Source of the DNA: JAITWN01 sp034002745
Lineage (GTDB): Bacteria > Pseudomonadota > Gammaproteobacteria > SZUA-140
Direction: 5' to 3'
Length of the DNA: 64,000 bases
Assembly (NCBI GenBank): GCA_034002745.1
Contig: JAVEZY010000009.1
Coordinates: 31,497 to 95,496 of the forward strand
Within the stretch, counting starts at the first letter, position 1; each line of letters begins with the position of its first letter. The notes beneath the pieces are model-generated. The model was not told the DNA's origin and did not search any database. It saw only the letters and a program-made list of their open reading frames with translations. A program made the translations under genes and the position numbers. Positions 16,709 to 27,185 of this stretch are shown piece by piece.

Positions 16709-18391
16709 ATGAGGCCGGACTCGCAGGCGCTGCATCCCGGCGTCGGACTCGACCCCGGGGCGCAGCGCCGCGAGTTCTCCCGACACCGGGCGCTGCACCG
16801 GTTCTGGCGTGTCCCCAGCCTGCTGCTCGCAGGCGTCGTCGTTTTGCCCCTGCTGGTGGTGTTCGCTGCCTGGCTGCAGCCCGAAGCCGAGATCTGGCGT
16901 CATCTGGCGGATACGGTGCTCGCGGAGCTGGTGACGAACACGCTGATGCTTCTCGCCGGAGTCGCCTGCGGCGTGCTGGTCATCGGCGTCGGTCTGGCAT
17001 GGCTGACCACGATGTGCGAGTTCCCGGGCCGGCGTTTCTTCGACTGGGCGTTGATGCTGCCTCTGGCCATGCCGGCATACGTGCTCGCCTTCGTGGCCGC
17101 CGGGCTGTTCGATTATGCGGGGCCGCTGCAGACACTGCTGCGCGAGCATTTCGGACCCGTTTCCTGGGTGCCTGATGTGCGCTCGGCTGGCGGCGTCATC
17201 GCCGTCATGACGCTCGTCTTCTACCCCTATGTCTACATGCTGGCGCGCGCCGCCTTTCTGACTCAGGGCCGGGCGACGCTGGAAGCGGCGCGGACGCTCG
17301 GTCTCGGCCCCTGGCAGGCGTTTTTCCGTGCCGTGCTGCCAATGGCGCGCCCGGCGATCTTTGCCGGCCTGGCGCTGGCGTTGATGGAGACGCTGGCCGA
17401 TTTCGGCGCCGTATCGGTGTTCAACTATGACACCTTCACCACCGCGATCTACAAGGCCTGGTTCGGGTTCTTCAGTCTGCAGGCCGCTGCCCAGCTTGCC
17501 TCGCTGCTGCTGCTCTTCGTGGGGGTGGCGCTGGTGACGGAGCGCAGCCTGCGCGGTCGGGCCCGTTTCCACGAGGCGCGGCACAGCGCGCGGGCGCGGC
17601 CGCAACGCCTGCGCGGCGCGGCTGCCTGGGCCGCAAGCGTCGCAGCCGGACTGGTTTTCTTTCTGGCCTTCCTGTTGCCGGTGGTGCAGCTCGGCAATTG
17701 GGCGCTGCAGTCGCTGGCCACGGACATCGACGCGCGCTACGTCGAGATTCTCCTCCATACCCTGCTGCTCGGGGCCATGGCGGCGCTACTGACCGTGGCC
17801 GGCGCACTGGTCCTCGCGGTGACGCGCCGGCGGCAGAGCGACCATCTCACGCGCGCGGCTGTCGGCGTGGCGACGCTCGGCTACGCGTTGCCCGGCGCTG
17901 TGCTCGCCGTCGGCGTCATGGTCGTGCTCACCGGCGTCGACAATGCCTGGGCGGCATTGATGCGAATGTTCGACGAGCAATGGACGGGCCGCCTGCTGGG
18001 GGGTACCGTGGTGGCATTGCTGCTCGCTTATCTGGTCCGTTTCATGGCGGTCGCTTTCGGTCCCATCGAAAGCTCCTTTGCGCGCATTTCTCCGTCCATT
18101 ACCGAAGCGGCGCGAATGCTGGGGGTCGGTCCGCTCGAAGCGGTGCGTCGCATCTATCTGCCGTTGTTGCGTCAGGGGCTGCTCACCGCCGCTCTGCTGG
18201 TGCTCGTCGACGTGATGAAGGAAATGCCCGCGACACTGATGCTGCGCCCGTTTGGCTGGGATACGCTTGCCGTCCGCATCTTCGAGCTCACCGCCGAAGG
18301 CTACTGGGAGCGCGCCGCCTTGCCGGCGCTGACGCTGGTGGCGATCGGTCTGGTGCCGATCTTCGTGCTGGTGCGGCGATCGGCGCGATGA
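16709..18391 (+). CDS. Fe(3+) ABC transporter permease, fused two-domain type
   Basis: 560 aa with about twelve hydrophobic segments and two binding-protein-dependent permease halves. Each half carries an EAA loop: EAARTLGLGPWQAFFR at about residues 192-207 and EAARMLGVGPLEAVRR at about 465-480. This FbpB/FutB arrangement imports ferric ion with the upstream binding protein. No ATPase gene follows; the next gene is mtfA after about 230 bases, so the ATPase must be elsewhere. Confidence 0.9.
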   Translation: MRPDSQALHPGVGLDPGAQRREFSRHRALHRFWRVPSLLLAGVVVLPLLVVFAAWLQPEAEIWRHLADTVLAELVTNTLMLLAGVACGVLVIGVGLAWLTTMCEFPGRRFFDWALMLPLAMPAYVLAFVAAGLFDYAGPLQTLLREHFGPVSWVPDVRSAGGVIAVMTLVFYPYVYMLARAAFLTQGRATLEAARTLGLGPWQAFFRAVLPMARPAIFAGLALALMETLADFGAVSVFNYDTFTTAIYKAWFGFFSLQAAAQLASLLLLFVGVALVTERSLRGRARFHEARHSARARPQRLRGAAAWAASVAAGLVFFLAFLLPVVQLGNWALQSLATDIDARYVEILLHTLLLGAMAALLTVAGALVLAVTRRRQSDHLTRAAVGVATLGYALPGAVLAVGVMVVLTGVDNAWAALMRMFDEQWTGRLLGGTVVALLLAYLVRFMAVAFGPIESSFARISPSITEAARMLGVGPLEAVRRIYLPLLRQGLLTAALLVLVDVMKEMPATLMLRPFGWDTLAVRIFELTAEGYWERAALPALTLVAIGLVPIFVLVRRSAR

Positions 18392-18625
18392 CGGGGGGAG
18401 AGAAAAGTTGAAAGAGACAGGATGAAAGGGGCGGGCCCTGGCCCGTCGGCTCCGAGTCGGATGACTTCCTTCACCTTTTCACATTTCACTTTTGACTTTC
18501 CGCAGCGCTTTCTCCCCTCGGCAGATCGATCATCGCGCCGAAAGGCGCGCCCCCTTTCCTCATTCACCTTTTCTCTTCCGTCTTCGCCCGCCTATACTCC
18601 CTGCTTTCCATTTCGTATTTGCCCC

Positions 18626-19399
18626 ATGCGCCTGTTCCGCACCTGGCGTCGCAGTCGCTGGCTGCATCGCCATCCCATTCCCGAGTACCTGTGGGCCCAT
18701 ACTCTCGAGAGTACGCCGCTGCTGCGCCTGCTGCCCGCCGGTGATATCGCGCGTCTGCGCGAGCTGGCCGCGGTCTTCGTGCAGGAGAAGACCTGGATGA
18801 GCACTCCCGAGCTGCAAGTCACGGACGTGATGCAGGTCCGGACCGCGGCGCTGGCCTCACTGCTGGTGCTGGAGCTCGATCTCGACTGGTACCGGGGCTG
18901 GGAAACGATAATTCTCTATCCGGCCGAATTCGTGCAGCGGCGGCGGGAAGTCGATGCGGGAGGACTCGAACACCAATGGGATGAGGTCCGTGCCGGGGAG
19001 GCCTGGGAGCGAGGGCCGGTCGTTCTTTCCTGGACGGATGTGGCGGCTTCGGGGAGGATCGACGGCTACAATGTCGTCATCCACGAGCTCGCGCACAAGC
19101 TGGACATGCTCAACGGACCGCCGGACGGCTTTCCGCCGCTGCACCGGGACATGAGCGTGCGGCGCTGGACGCGCGTCTTCACCGCCGCCTTCGATGAACT
19201 CAACGAACGGCTGGATCGTGGCGAGGAAACGTCGGTGGATCCGTACGCTGCCGAGCATCCGGCCGAGTTCTTCTCCGTGCTCAGCGAGTATTTTTTCGAG
19301 CTGCCGGAGCTGCTTTCCGACATCTGGCCTGAACTCTACGGCGAACTGGCCGCCTTCTATCGTCAGGATCCGCTGCGCTGGCCGGGCAGGCGGGGCTGA
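18626..19399 (+). CDS. mtfA: MtfA-like zinc peptidase (M90 family)
   Basis: 257 aa from the ATG at 18626, preferred to 18422 because the 68-residue extension is low-complexity Ser/Phe/Pro-rich and unlike the family. The zinc site is VVIHELAHKLDMLNG (HExxH), with a downstream ExxxE-type region in HPAEFFSVLSEYFFE. In E. coli MtfA binds the repressor Mlc and releases ptsG, and has aminopeptidase activity. A TATACT sequence at 18593-18598 could serve as the -10 element. The preceding 230 bases are pyrimidine-rich and hold repeated TTCACCTTTTC units. Confidence 0.88.
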   Translation: MRLFRTWRRSRWLHRHPIPEYLWAHTLESTPLLRLLPAGDIARLRELAAVFVQEKTWMSTPELQVTDVMQVRTAALASLLVLELDLDWYRGWETIILYPAEFVQRRREVDAGGLEHQWDEVRAGEAWERGPVVLSWTDVAASGRIDGYNVVIHELAHKLDMLNGPPDGFPPLHRDMSVRRWTRVFTAAFDELNERLDRGEETSVDPYAAEHPAEFFSVLSEYFFELPELLSDIWPELYGELAAFYRQDPLRWPGRRG

Positions 19400-19425
19400 G
19401 GTATCATTTCCGCACTACCCGGATA

Positions 19426-19458
19426 AAACTTGACTAAATTAGTCGGGTATCATATCGT
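19426..19458 (+). promoter_or_regulatory. IscR-type operator overlapping the suf promoter
   Basis: The 25 bases 19426-19450 match 24 of 25 positions of the type 1 IscR consensus (core GACTAAATTAGTC, then GGGTAT). A promoter with TTGACT at 19430-19435, a 17-base spacer and TATCGT at 19453-19458 is embedded in it. A [2Fe-2S] Rrf2 regulator (IscR/SufR type) would repress suf when clusters are plentiful. No rrf2 gene is next to it. Confidence 0.8.
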
Positions 19459-19554
19459 ACGGGCATCCAGAGCGTCGTTTATCCACCTGATTCCAATCGG
19501 ATCGATCAACCGACCGCTCAATTCCTGTGCGCCTGTTCGTATCTTGAGGAACGC

Positions 19555-20999
<1,445 letters not shown>

Positions 21000-21003
<4 letters not shown>

Positions 21004-21809
21004 AGGGCGACAAGGGCGGGGATTCCCTGCTGAGAATTCGCAATCTGGTGGCCGTGAGCGGCGGTACGCGCATTCTCAATGGCATCGATCTGGACCTGCA
21101 TGCGGGCGAGGTGCACGTCATCATGGGCCCGAACGGCTCGGGCAAGAGCACGCTGGCGCAGGTGCTGGCCGGACGGGAATCCTATGAGGTCACGGCCGAT
21201 GAGTTCAGCTTCGCCGGACGTGACATGCTCGAACTTGGAGTGGAGGAGCGCGCACGCGAAGGCGTTTTCCTCGCGTTTCAGTATCCCGTCGAGATTCCTG
21301 GCGTCAGCACCGTCAACCTGCTCAAGGAATCGCTGAACGCGATCCGCAAGCATCGCGGCCAGGAGCCGCTCGATGCCATGGAGTTCCTCACCCTTGCCAA
21401 GCAGAAGATTCGCCAGGTCGACATGAGCGAGGATTTCCTCTATCGCTCGGTCAACGAAGCCTTCTCCGGCGGAGAGAAGAAGCGCAGCGAGATGCTGCAG
21501 ATGGCGCTGCTGGAGCCGCGCCTCGCGATTCTCGACGAAACCGATTCCGGTCTCGATGTCGATGCGCTGCGCCTGCTCGCCAACAGCATCAATGGCATGC
21601 GCGGCCCGGATCGCGCCTTCCTGGTGATCACTCACTATCAGCGCCTGCTCGAGCATGTCCGCGCCGATCATGTGCATGTCCTCGCCGGGGGCCGCATCGT
21701 GAAGTCGGGTGGTCACGATCTGTCCCTGGAGATCGAGCGCGAAGGCTTCGCCGCCTACGAGCGCGGCGCAGCGGCTGGCGCGGCGCGTGGCGGCGCCGCC
21801 CGCGCGTGA
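21000..21809 (+). CDS. sufC: Fe-S cluster assembly ATPase SufC
   Basis: 269 aa from the ATG at 21000, which overlaps the sufB stop. ABC-type ATPase with Walker A GPNGSGKST, signature SGGEKKR and Walker B LAILDETDSGLD, the last with the SufC-specific DETDSGLD sequence. It drives conformational change in SufBC2D during cluster assembly. The C-terminus has an Ala/Gly-rich tail beyond the usual SufC end. Confidence 0.97.
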
Positions 21810-21826
21810 CTGCGGCCGGAGCGGAC

Positions 21827-23140
21827 ATGTCGGCGGTAATCAACCGGTCGATGGCGGATTTCGAACGCCTCTCCGCGGCGCTGCCGGGACAGGAACTGCC
21901 GTGGCTGGCCGCCTTGCGCAGAAACGGCCTGCAGCGTTTTCGCACCGAGGGTTTCCCGACGCCCCGCGATGATGCGTGGCGCCATACCAATTTGATGGGC
22001 CTGGCTGGCAAGACGTTCGAGCCGGTGGCTGCCGGTATCGACGACGTTGCGATCGACATGACACGCCTGCTTCCGTGCGATGATCTGCCGCGTCTGGTGT
22101 TCGTCGACGGCCATTACGTCGCTGCGCTGTCCCGCCTGCCCACGCTGTCCGAGGGAGTACGCATCGACAGCCTGGCGACGCTGCTGCGCGAGGAGCCTGC
22201 GGCGCTCGAGTCGATGCTCGATGGCATTCCCGCCGAACCGCTGGGTTTCGCCGCGCTCAACACGGCATTCATGAGCGATGGTCTGTGCCTGCGGCTCGCC
22301 GCGGGCGCCACGCTGGCGCAGCCGCTGTACGTGGTCCATGTCGCGCGCGCCGGCGACCGTCCGGCCGCGACTCATCTGCGTCACCTGATCCAGGCCGGTC
22401 GCGGCGCGCGCGCGACGGTGATCGAGCATTACCTCGGCGAGACTGGCGCGGAGGCGCTGGTCAGCGCCATGACCCGCTGCGACCTGGCGGATGGCGCCGC
22501 CGTTGAGCACTACCGGCTCAATGAGCAGGAAGCGGGCGCCTACCTGTTTGCTGCCACGCACGTCCATCAGGCGCGTGATTCGCGGTACACGGGACACGGC
22601 GTGCACGCGGGTGGCCGTATCGCGCGCAGCGAGCTGCATGCATTCCTCGAGGGTCCCGGCGCCGAATGCGTCGCCAACGGACTCTATCTGGGCGACGACC
22701 GTCAGACGGTGGACAACTATGTGTCCATCGAGCACCTGGCGCCGGATTGCGCAAGTCGCCAGCTCTTCCGCGGCGTGCTCGACGGCCGCTCGCGCGGCGT
22801 CTTCAACGGAAAGGTCACGGTCGCACGCGAAGCGCAGCACACCGACGCGCAGCAGATGAACAACAACCTGCTGCTGTCCGCGGACGCCGAGGCCGACAGC
22901 CGGCCGCAGCTCACCATCAACGCCGATGACGTCAAGTGCAGCCATGGTTCCACTGTCGGCCAGATCGATGCCGACGCGCTGTTCTACCTGCGCACGCGCG
23001 GCCTCGGCGAAGCGGATGCCCGCGCCATGCTGGTTCGCGCATTCGCCGAGAAGGTGCTCGCGCGGATGGGCGAAGAGCGGATCAGACAGCGCATCGGAGA
23101 GATCGTCGACGCGCGGCTCGGCGCAAGGGCGGGGGCATGA
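21827..23140 (+). CDS. sufD: Fe-S cluster assembly protein SufD
   Basis: 437 aa. The ATG at 21827 is chosen because GGAG lies just upstream; a GTG at 21806 overlapping sufC is the alternative. The C-terminal half shares the SufB/D fold, with VKCSHGSTVGQIDADALFYL and its conserved histidine. SufD partners SufB and is needed for iron entry into the scaffold. Confidence 0.96.
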   Translation: MSAVINRSMADFERLSAALPGQELPWLAALRRNGLQRFRTEGFPTPRDDAWRHTNLMGLAGKTFEPVAAGIDDVAIDMTRLLPCDDLPRLVFVDGHYVAALSRLPTLSEGVRIDSLATLLREEPAALESMLDGIPAEPLGFAALNTAFMSDGLCLRLAAGATLAQPLYVVHVARAGDRPAATHLRHLIQAGRGARATVIEHYLGETGAEALVSAMTRCDLADGAAVEHYRLNEQEAGAYLFAATHVHQARDSRYTGHGVHAGGRIARSELHAFLEGPGAECVANGLYLGDDRQTVDNYVSIEHLAPDCASRQLFRGVLDGRSRGVFNGKVTVAREAQHTDAQQMNNNLLLSADAEADSRPQLTINADDVKCSHGSTVGQIDADALFYLRTRGLGEADARAMLVRAFAEKVLARMGEERIRQRIGEIVDARLGARAGA

Positions 23141-24396
23141 GCGTTACACCGGCAGTGAGTGGGGCAAGCATGGCGGGCTTCGATGTCGAGGCCGTGCGCC
23201 GTGATTTCCCGGCCCTGCATCAGCAGGTGCATGGCAGGCAGCTGGTGTATTTCGACAATGCGGCCTCGGCTCACAAGCCGCAGGCGGTGATCGATGCCAT
23301 CGTCCATTACTACGCGCGTGACTACTCCAATGTGCACCGCGGTCTGCATTGTCTCAGCGAGCGCTGCAGCCAGGCGTATGAGGACGCACGCACGCGGATA
23401 GCGAAGTTCATCAACGCCGGCGCCGATCGGGAACTGGTGTTCGTGCGCGGCGCGACCGAAGCCATCAATCTGGTCGCCAATACCTGGGGACGTCAGCACA
23501 TTGGCGCCGGGGACGAGATCCTGATCACCGCGCTGGAGCACCATTCCAACATCGTGCCCTGGCAGCTGCTGTGCGCGCAGACCGGCGGTGTGCTTCGGGT
23601 CGCGCCGGTGAATGATGCCGGCGAAGTCGACATGGATGTCTTCGAGCGCCTGGTGACACCGCGTACGCGCCTGGTGGCGGTGACGCATGTCTCCAATGCG
23701 CTGGGCACCATCAATCCGGTGGAACGGATGATCGCCGTCGCGCGGGCGGTCGGCGCACGCGTACTGATCGACGGGGCGCAGGCGATCCAGCACACGACGG
23801 TGGACGTGCGGGCGCTCGACTGCGACTTCTACGCCTTCTCCGGTCACAAGATGTATGGTCCGACGGGCATCGGCGTGCTGTATGGCAAGTCCGAACTGCT
23901 GGAGGCCATGCCTCCCTGGCAGGGCGGTGGCGAAATGATCCAGGAAGTGACTTTCGAGAGCTCGACCTGGGCCGAACTGCCGCACAAGTTCGAGGCCGGC
24001 ACGCCGCATATCGTCGGCGCCATCGGGCTCGGCGCGGCGGTGGACTATCTGACGGCGCTCGGCCGCGAGGCGATTGCGGCGCACGAACACGATCTGCTCG
24101 AATACGCCACCCGGAGTCTGGGCGGAATACCGGGGCTGCGCATCGTCGGTACGGCCGCGCGCAAGGCCGCGGTGGTGTCCTTCGTGCTCGACGGCGTGCA
24201 CACCCATGACGTTGGTACCATCCTCGACCGCCAGGGAATCGCTGTGCGTGCCGGGCACCACTGCACCATGCCCCTGATGACCCGTCTCGGTCTCAGCGGC
24301 ACCACGCGCGCCTCGTTCGCCATGTACAATACCCGCAACGAGATCGATCGGCTTGCCGAAGGCATCGGCAATGTCATGGAGATGTTCAGGCGATGA
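23137..24396 (+). CDS. sufS: Cysteine desulfurase SufS
   Basis: 419 aa, ATGA overlap with sufD. Group II PLP-dependent desulfurase: PLP-binding lysine K238 in FSGHKMYGPTG, catalytic cysteine C376 in RAGHHCTMP, and ALEHHSNIVPW near the cofactor. It removes sulfur from cysteine as a persulfide and passes it to SufU. A longer upstream frame from 22936 is discarded because it lies within sufD. Confidence 0.97.
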   Translation: MSVTPAVSGASMAGFDVEAVRRDFPALHQQVHGRQLVYFDNAASAHKPQAVIDAIVHYYARDYSNVHRGLHCLSERCSQAYEDARTRIAKFINAGADRELVFVRGATEAINLVANTWGRQHIGAGDEILITALEHHSNIVPWQLLCAQTGGVLRVAPVNDAGEVDMDVFERLVTPRTRLVAVTHVSNALGTINPVERMIAVARAVGARVLIDGAQAIQHTTVDVRALDCDFYAFSGHKMYGPTGIGVLYGKSELLEAMPPWQGGGEMIQEVTFESSTWAELPHKFEAGTPHIVGAIGLGAAVDYLTALGREAIAAHEHDLLEYATRSLGGIPGLRIVGTAARKAAVVSFVLDGVHTHDVGTILDRQGIAVRAGHHCTMPLMTRLGLSGTTRASFAMYNTRNEIDRLAEGIGNVMEMFRR

Positions 24397-24836
24397 ATGA
24401 GTTGCATGATCTCTATCAGGAGGTCATTTTCGACCACAACCGCAATCCCAGGCATTGCGGCAAGCTGGATGATGCCAATCGCTGCGCAAAGGGATTCAAT
24501 CCGCTGTGCGGCGACCGGGTCACCCTGTATCTGAAAATCGACGACGACGGCGTGATCCGGGATGTCGGATTCGATGGCTCGGGTTGTGCCATTTCGGTCG
24601 CATCGGCCTCGCTGATGACCGAGAATCTGATCGGCAAGACCGAGGCGGAGGCCGAGGCGCTGTTTTCCCGCTTCCATGACATGCTGGTCGCCGGCGGAGA
24701 CGAGTCCGGCCTGGGCAAGCTGCAGGCACTGTCGGGGGTCAAGGAGTTTCCCTCCCGCATCAAGTGCGCGACCCTGGCATGGCACGCGCTCCACACCGCC
24801 ATCAGTGGCGACAAGGACTCGGTGTCGACGGAATGA
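24393..24836 (+). CDS. sufU: SufU-type sulfur-transfer/scaffold protein
   Basis: 147 aa, ATGA overlap with sufS. Conserved ligands C39-G-D41 (PLCGD), C64 (GSGCAIS) and a third Cys in RIKCATLAW match SufU, which binds zinc and accepts persulfide from SufS. The insert between the second and third Cys is longer than in IscU, as expected for SufU. Here it replaces SufE. Confidence 0.94.
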   Translation: MNELHDLYQEVIFDHNRNPRHCGKLDDANRCAKGFNPLCGDRVTLYLKIDDDGVIRDVGFDGSGCAISVASASLMTENLIGKTEAEAEALFSRFHDMLVAGGDESGLGKLQALSGVKEFPSRIKCATLAWHALHTAISGDKDSVSTE

Positions 24837-25258
24837 GCGCGGGCGATTCGCTGAATCGTATCGGCGTCATGGTCGAGTCCGCCGCGGGTTCCGCCCGGCA
24901 GGCAGCCAGTGAGGCCGCGGAGGTCAGGACGATGACCGATCATGCACCGGATGCGAGCCTGGAAGAGCGGGCCATCGCGACGTTGAAGACCGTCTACGAT
25001 CCCGAGATCCCGGTCAATATCTACGAGCTCGGTCTGATCTATGCGCTCGAGGTCGATGAGGCGGAGGGCCGGATTCAGGTGGACATGACGCTGACCGCTC
25101 CCGGATGTCCGGTTGCGCAGACGTTCCCCGGCGAAATCGAGGCGCGATTGCGCGAGATGGACGGAGTCGAGGAAGTGTCGGTGCGCCTGGTATGGGATCC
25201 GCCCTGGACGCAGGACCGGATGACCGAGGCTGCCCGCCTGCAACTCGGACTGCTGTAG
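24833..25258 (+). CDS. sufT: Fe-S maturation protein SufT (DUF59/MIP18 family)
   Basis: 141 aa from the ATG at 24833 (ATGA overlap with sufU). The DUF59 domain has YDPEIPVNIYELGLIY, TLTAPGCPVAQTFP with the conserved Cys, and a LVWDPPWTQDRMTEAAR tail. SufT helps deliver clusters to target proteins under high demand. About 40 N-terminal residues before the domain are Ala/Ser-rich and poorly conserved, so translation could instead begin at ATG 24869 or 24932. Confidence 0.92.
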   Translation: MSAGDSLNRIGVMVESAAGSARQAASEAAEVRTMTDHAPDASLEERAIATLKTVYDPEIPVNIYELGLIYALEVDEAEGRIQVDMTLTAPGCPVAQTFPGEIEARLREMDGVEEVSVRLVWDPPWTQDRMTEAARLQLGLL

Positions 25259-25269
25259 CGATCTCCGTC

Positions 25270-25578
25270 ATGAGTGAGTGGGCGGAAGTAGCGAAGCGCG
25301 ACGAGATCGCGCCGGGACAGGCGAAGGCGGTCACCATCGACGATCTCATGATCGCTGTCGTCAATCTCGATGGCGAATTCTTCGCTGTCGACAACATCTG
25401 TACGCATGCCTTTGCCGTGCTCACCGAAGGCCCGTTTACGGACGGCCAACTGCAATGCCCGCTCCACGGTGCGCGCTTCGATGTGCGTACCGGCGCGGTA
25501 ACCGCGCCTCCGGCCTGGGAGCCCTTGCGGACGTACGAAGTCCGCATTGACGGGGATGCGGTGCTGGTGAAGATATAG
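25270..25578 (+). CDS. Rieske-type ferredoxin
   Basis: 102 aa. CTHAF and CPLHGARFD supply the two Cys and two His ligands of a Rieske [2Fe-2S] cluster, like the ferredoxin subunits of non-heme iron dioxygenases. Its place as last gene of the suf operon, 11 bases after sufT, suggests an electron-transfer role in Fe-S assembly rather than ring hydroxylation; no oxygenase gene is nearby. It ends 10 bases from a convergent gene. Confidence 0.9.
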   Translation: MSEWAEVAKRDEIAPGQAKAVTIDDLMIAVVNLDGEFFAVDNICTHAFAVLTEGPFTDGQLQCPLHGARFDVRTGAVTAPPAWEPLRTYEVRIDGDAVLVKI

Positions 25579-25588
25579 AAATTCTTTC

Positions 25589-26995
25589 CTAGATCTCCAC
25601 CGTCTCCAGCGGTTCCGCGATGCTGACCTCGATGTCAGCGCGATCCATCCTGATTTTTTCCGCCAGCGCCGCGGCCTTGTCCGGTTCGCCATGGACCAGA
25701 TGGACGCGCGGTACCGGCGAGCGGAAATGTCCCAGCCAGTCCAGCAACTGCGTCTGACCGGCATGGGCGGAGAAGCCGCCGAGGGTGTGGATGTGCGCCT
25801 TCGCCGCGACTTCGCTGCCGAGCAGCTGGATGTGCGAAGCGCCGTCGACCAGTGCGCGGCCGGGGGTGCCGCGGGCCTGGAATCCGACGATGACCACATG
25901 CGCTTCGGGCCGCCACAGGTTGTACTTGAAATGGTGGCGGATGCGGCCGCCGTTGCACATGCCACTGCCGGCGATGACGATGGCGCCGCCGGTGATCTTG
26001 TTGATCGCCATCGATTCCTCGGGTGTGCGTGACATGCGCAGCGATGGCAGCCAGGCGTGCAGGTTGGTGGCGTGGAAACGCTCCATGAGCGCAGTGTCGC
26101 GCTGGTTGAACAGCTCCATGTGGCGATGGTGAATCTCGGTGGCGGAGATGGCCATCGGGCTGTCCAGGAACACCGCGCGTTGAGGAAGGCGCCCCTCGTG
26201 ATGGAAGCGGCCGAGCAGATAGAGAACCTCCTGCGCCCTGCCCACGGCGAACGAGGGGATCAGCACGTTTCCGCCGCTCTTGTGTGCCTGCTGCAGGATG
26301 TCCGCGAACTCCTCGATGGTCTCCTCGAGCGGCCGATGATCCCGGTCGCCATAGGTCGATTCCATCAGCAGGACATCCGCGCCGTCCACCGGCGTCGGGG
26401 GCCGCAGCAGTAGCGATCTGTCGTCGCCAAGGTCGCCCGAGTAGACGAGACGCCGGCGTCGGCCATCCTCATCGATGCGCAGCTCCACCGAGGCGGCCCC
26501 GAGGATATGTCCGGCCTCGACGAAGCGCAGCATCAGGTCCTCACTGATGCGGGTCGGCGTATCGAAGTCGACTGGCTTCACCCTCGTCATTGTCTCGGCG
26601 ACGTCCTCGGCCGTGTAGATCGGCTCCAGCAGCGGGCGTCCGGCGCGCCGCCGCCTCTTGTTCTCCCAGTCGATGTCCTTTTCTTCCAGGAACGCCGCAT
26701 CCTTCAGCAGCAGTTCCAGCAGATCGCGCGTCGCTGGCGTGGCATAAATCGAACCGCGGAATCCGCTTTTCACCAGGCGTGGCAGAAGGCCGCTGTGGTC
26801 GAGATGGGCATGTGAGAGCACGACGGCATCGATGCTGCGGGGATCGAACGGAAAGCGGCGGCGGTTGTTGGCCTCGGTGCCGGCGGAGCCCTGGTACATG
26901 CCGCAATCGAGCAGGATCTTTGCCGAGGAGGTGGAAAGCAGGTGGCAGGAGCCGGTGACCTGATGCGCGGCACCGATGAATCGCAGGGTTGCCAT
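25589..26995 (-). CDS. MBL-fold/beta-CASP RNA hydrolase
   Basis: 468 aa from the ATG at 26995 (MATLRFIGAAHQVTGSC); a longer open frame to 27352 crosses the neighbouring promoter and is rejected. Metallo-beta-lactamase motifs include SHAHLDHSG (motif 2), EAGHILGAA and YSGDLG. The beta-CASP part has MESTYGDRDH, IPSFAVGRAQE and GFQARGTPGR, and ends with HTLGGFSAHAGQ and VHGEPDKAAALA. The family contains CPSF73-like and YSH1-like nucleases. Cytoplasmic RNA processing is the likely role, with no specific target known. Confidence 0.92.
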   Translation of the reverse strand: MATLRFIGAAHQVTGSCHLLSTSSAKILLDCGMYQGSAGTEANNRRRFPFDPRSIDAVVLSHAHLDHSGLLPRLVKSGFRGSIYATPATRDLLELLLKDAAFLEEKDIDWENKRRRRAGRPLLEPIYTAEDVAETMTRVKPVDFDTPTRISEDLMLRFVEAGHILGAASVELRIDEDGRRRRLVYSGDLGDDRSLLLRPPTPVDGADVLLMESTYGDRDHRPLEETIEEFADILQQAHKSGGNVLIPSFAVGRAQEVLYLLGRFHHEGRLPQRAVFLDSPMAISATEIHHRHMELFNQRDTALMERFHATNLHAWLPSLRMSRTPEESMAINKITGGAIVIAGSGMCNGGRIRHHFKYNLWRPEAHVVIVGFQARGTPGRALVDGASHIQLLGSEVAAKAHIHTLGGFSAHAGQTQLLDWLGHFRSPVPRVHLVHGEPDKAAALAEKIRMDRADIEVSIAEPLETVEI

Positions 26996-27061
26996 GGGTG
27001 TCGATACTCCGAGTGCGGATTTTCTGCATGATACTGTAATTCCGTTGATGCGTGCGGCGCG

Positions 27062-27090
27062 TTGAGAGAGATAATCGCGCGGGTTATATT
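27062..27090 (+). promoter_or_regulatory. Sigma70-type promoter for the DUF481 gene
   Basis: TTGAGA at 27062-27067, a 17-base spacer and TATATT at 27085-27090, five of six matches in each box. The predicted start near 27097 leaves a leader of about 90 bases. Confidence 0.6.
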
Positions 27091-27185
27091 GTGGGACCGC
27101 AGTGACATCGCAGCGCTTCGCGGAAACACGGAGTGCGCCAGTGGCGCGGCGCGGATCGATTCGAACGATTGCAGGAGAGAGAAGC

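Noticed and set aside
18422..18625. N-terminal extension of MtfA
   Set aside because: 68 Ser/Phe/Pro-rich residues unlike any MtfA; the ATG at 18626 gives the normal family start.
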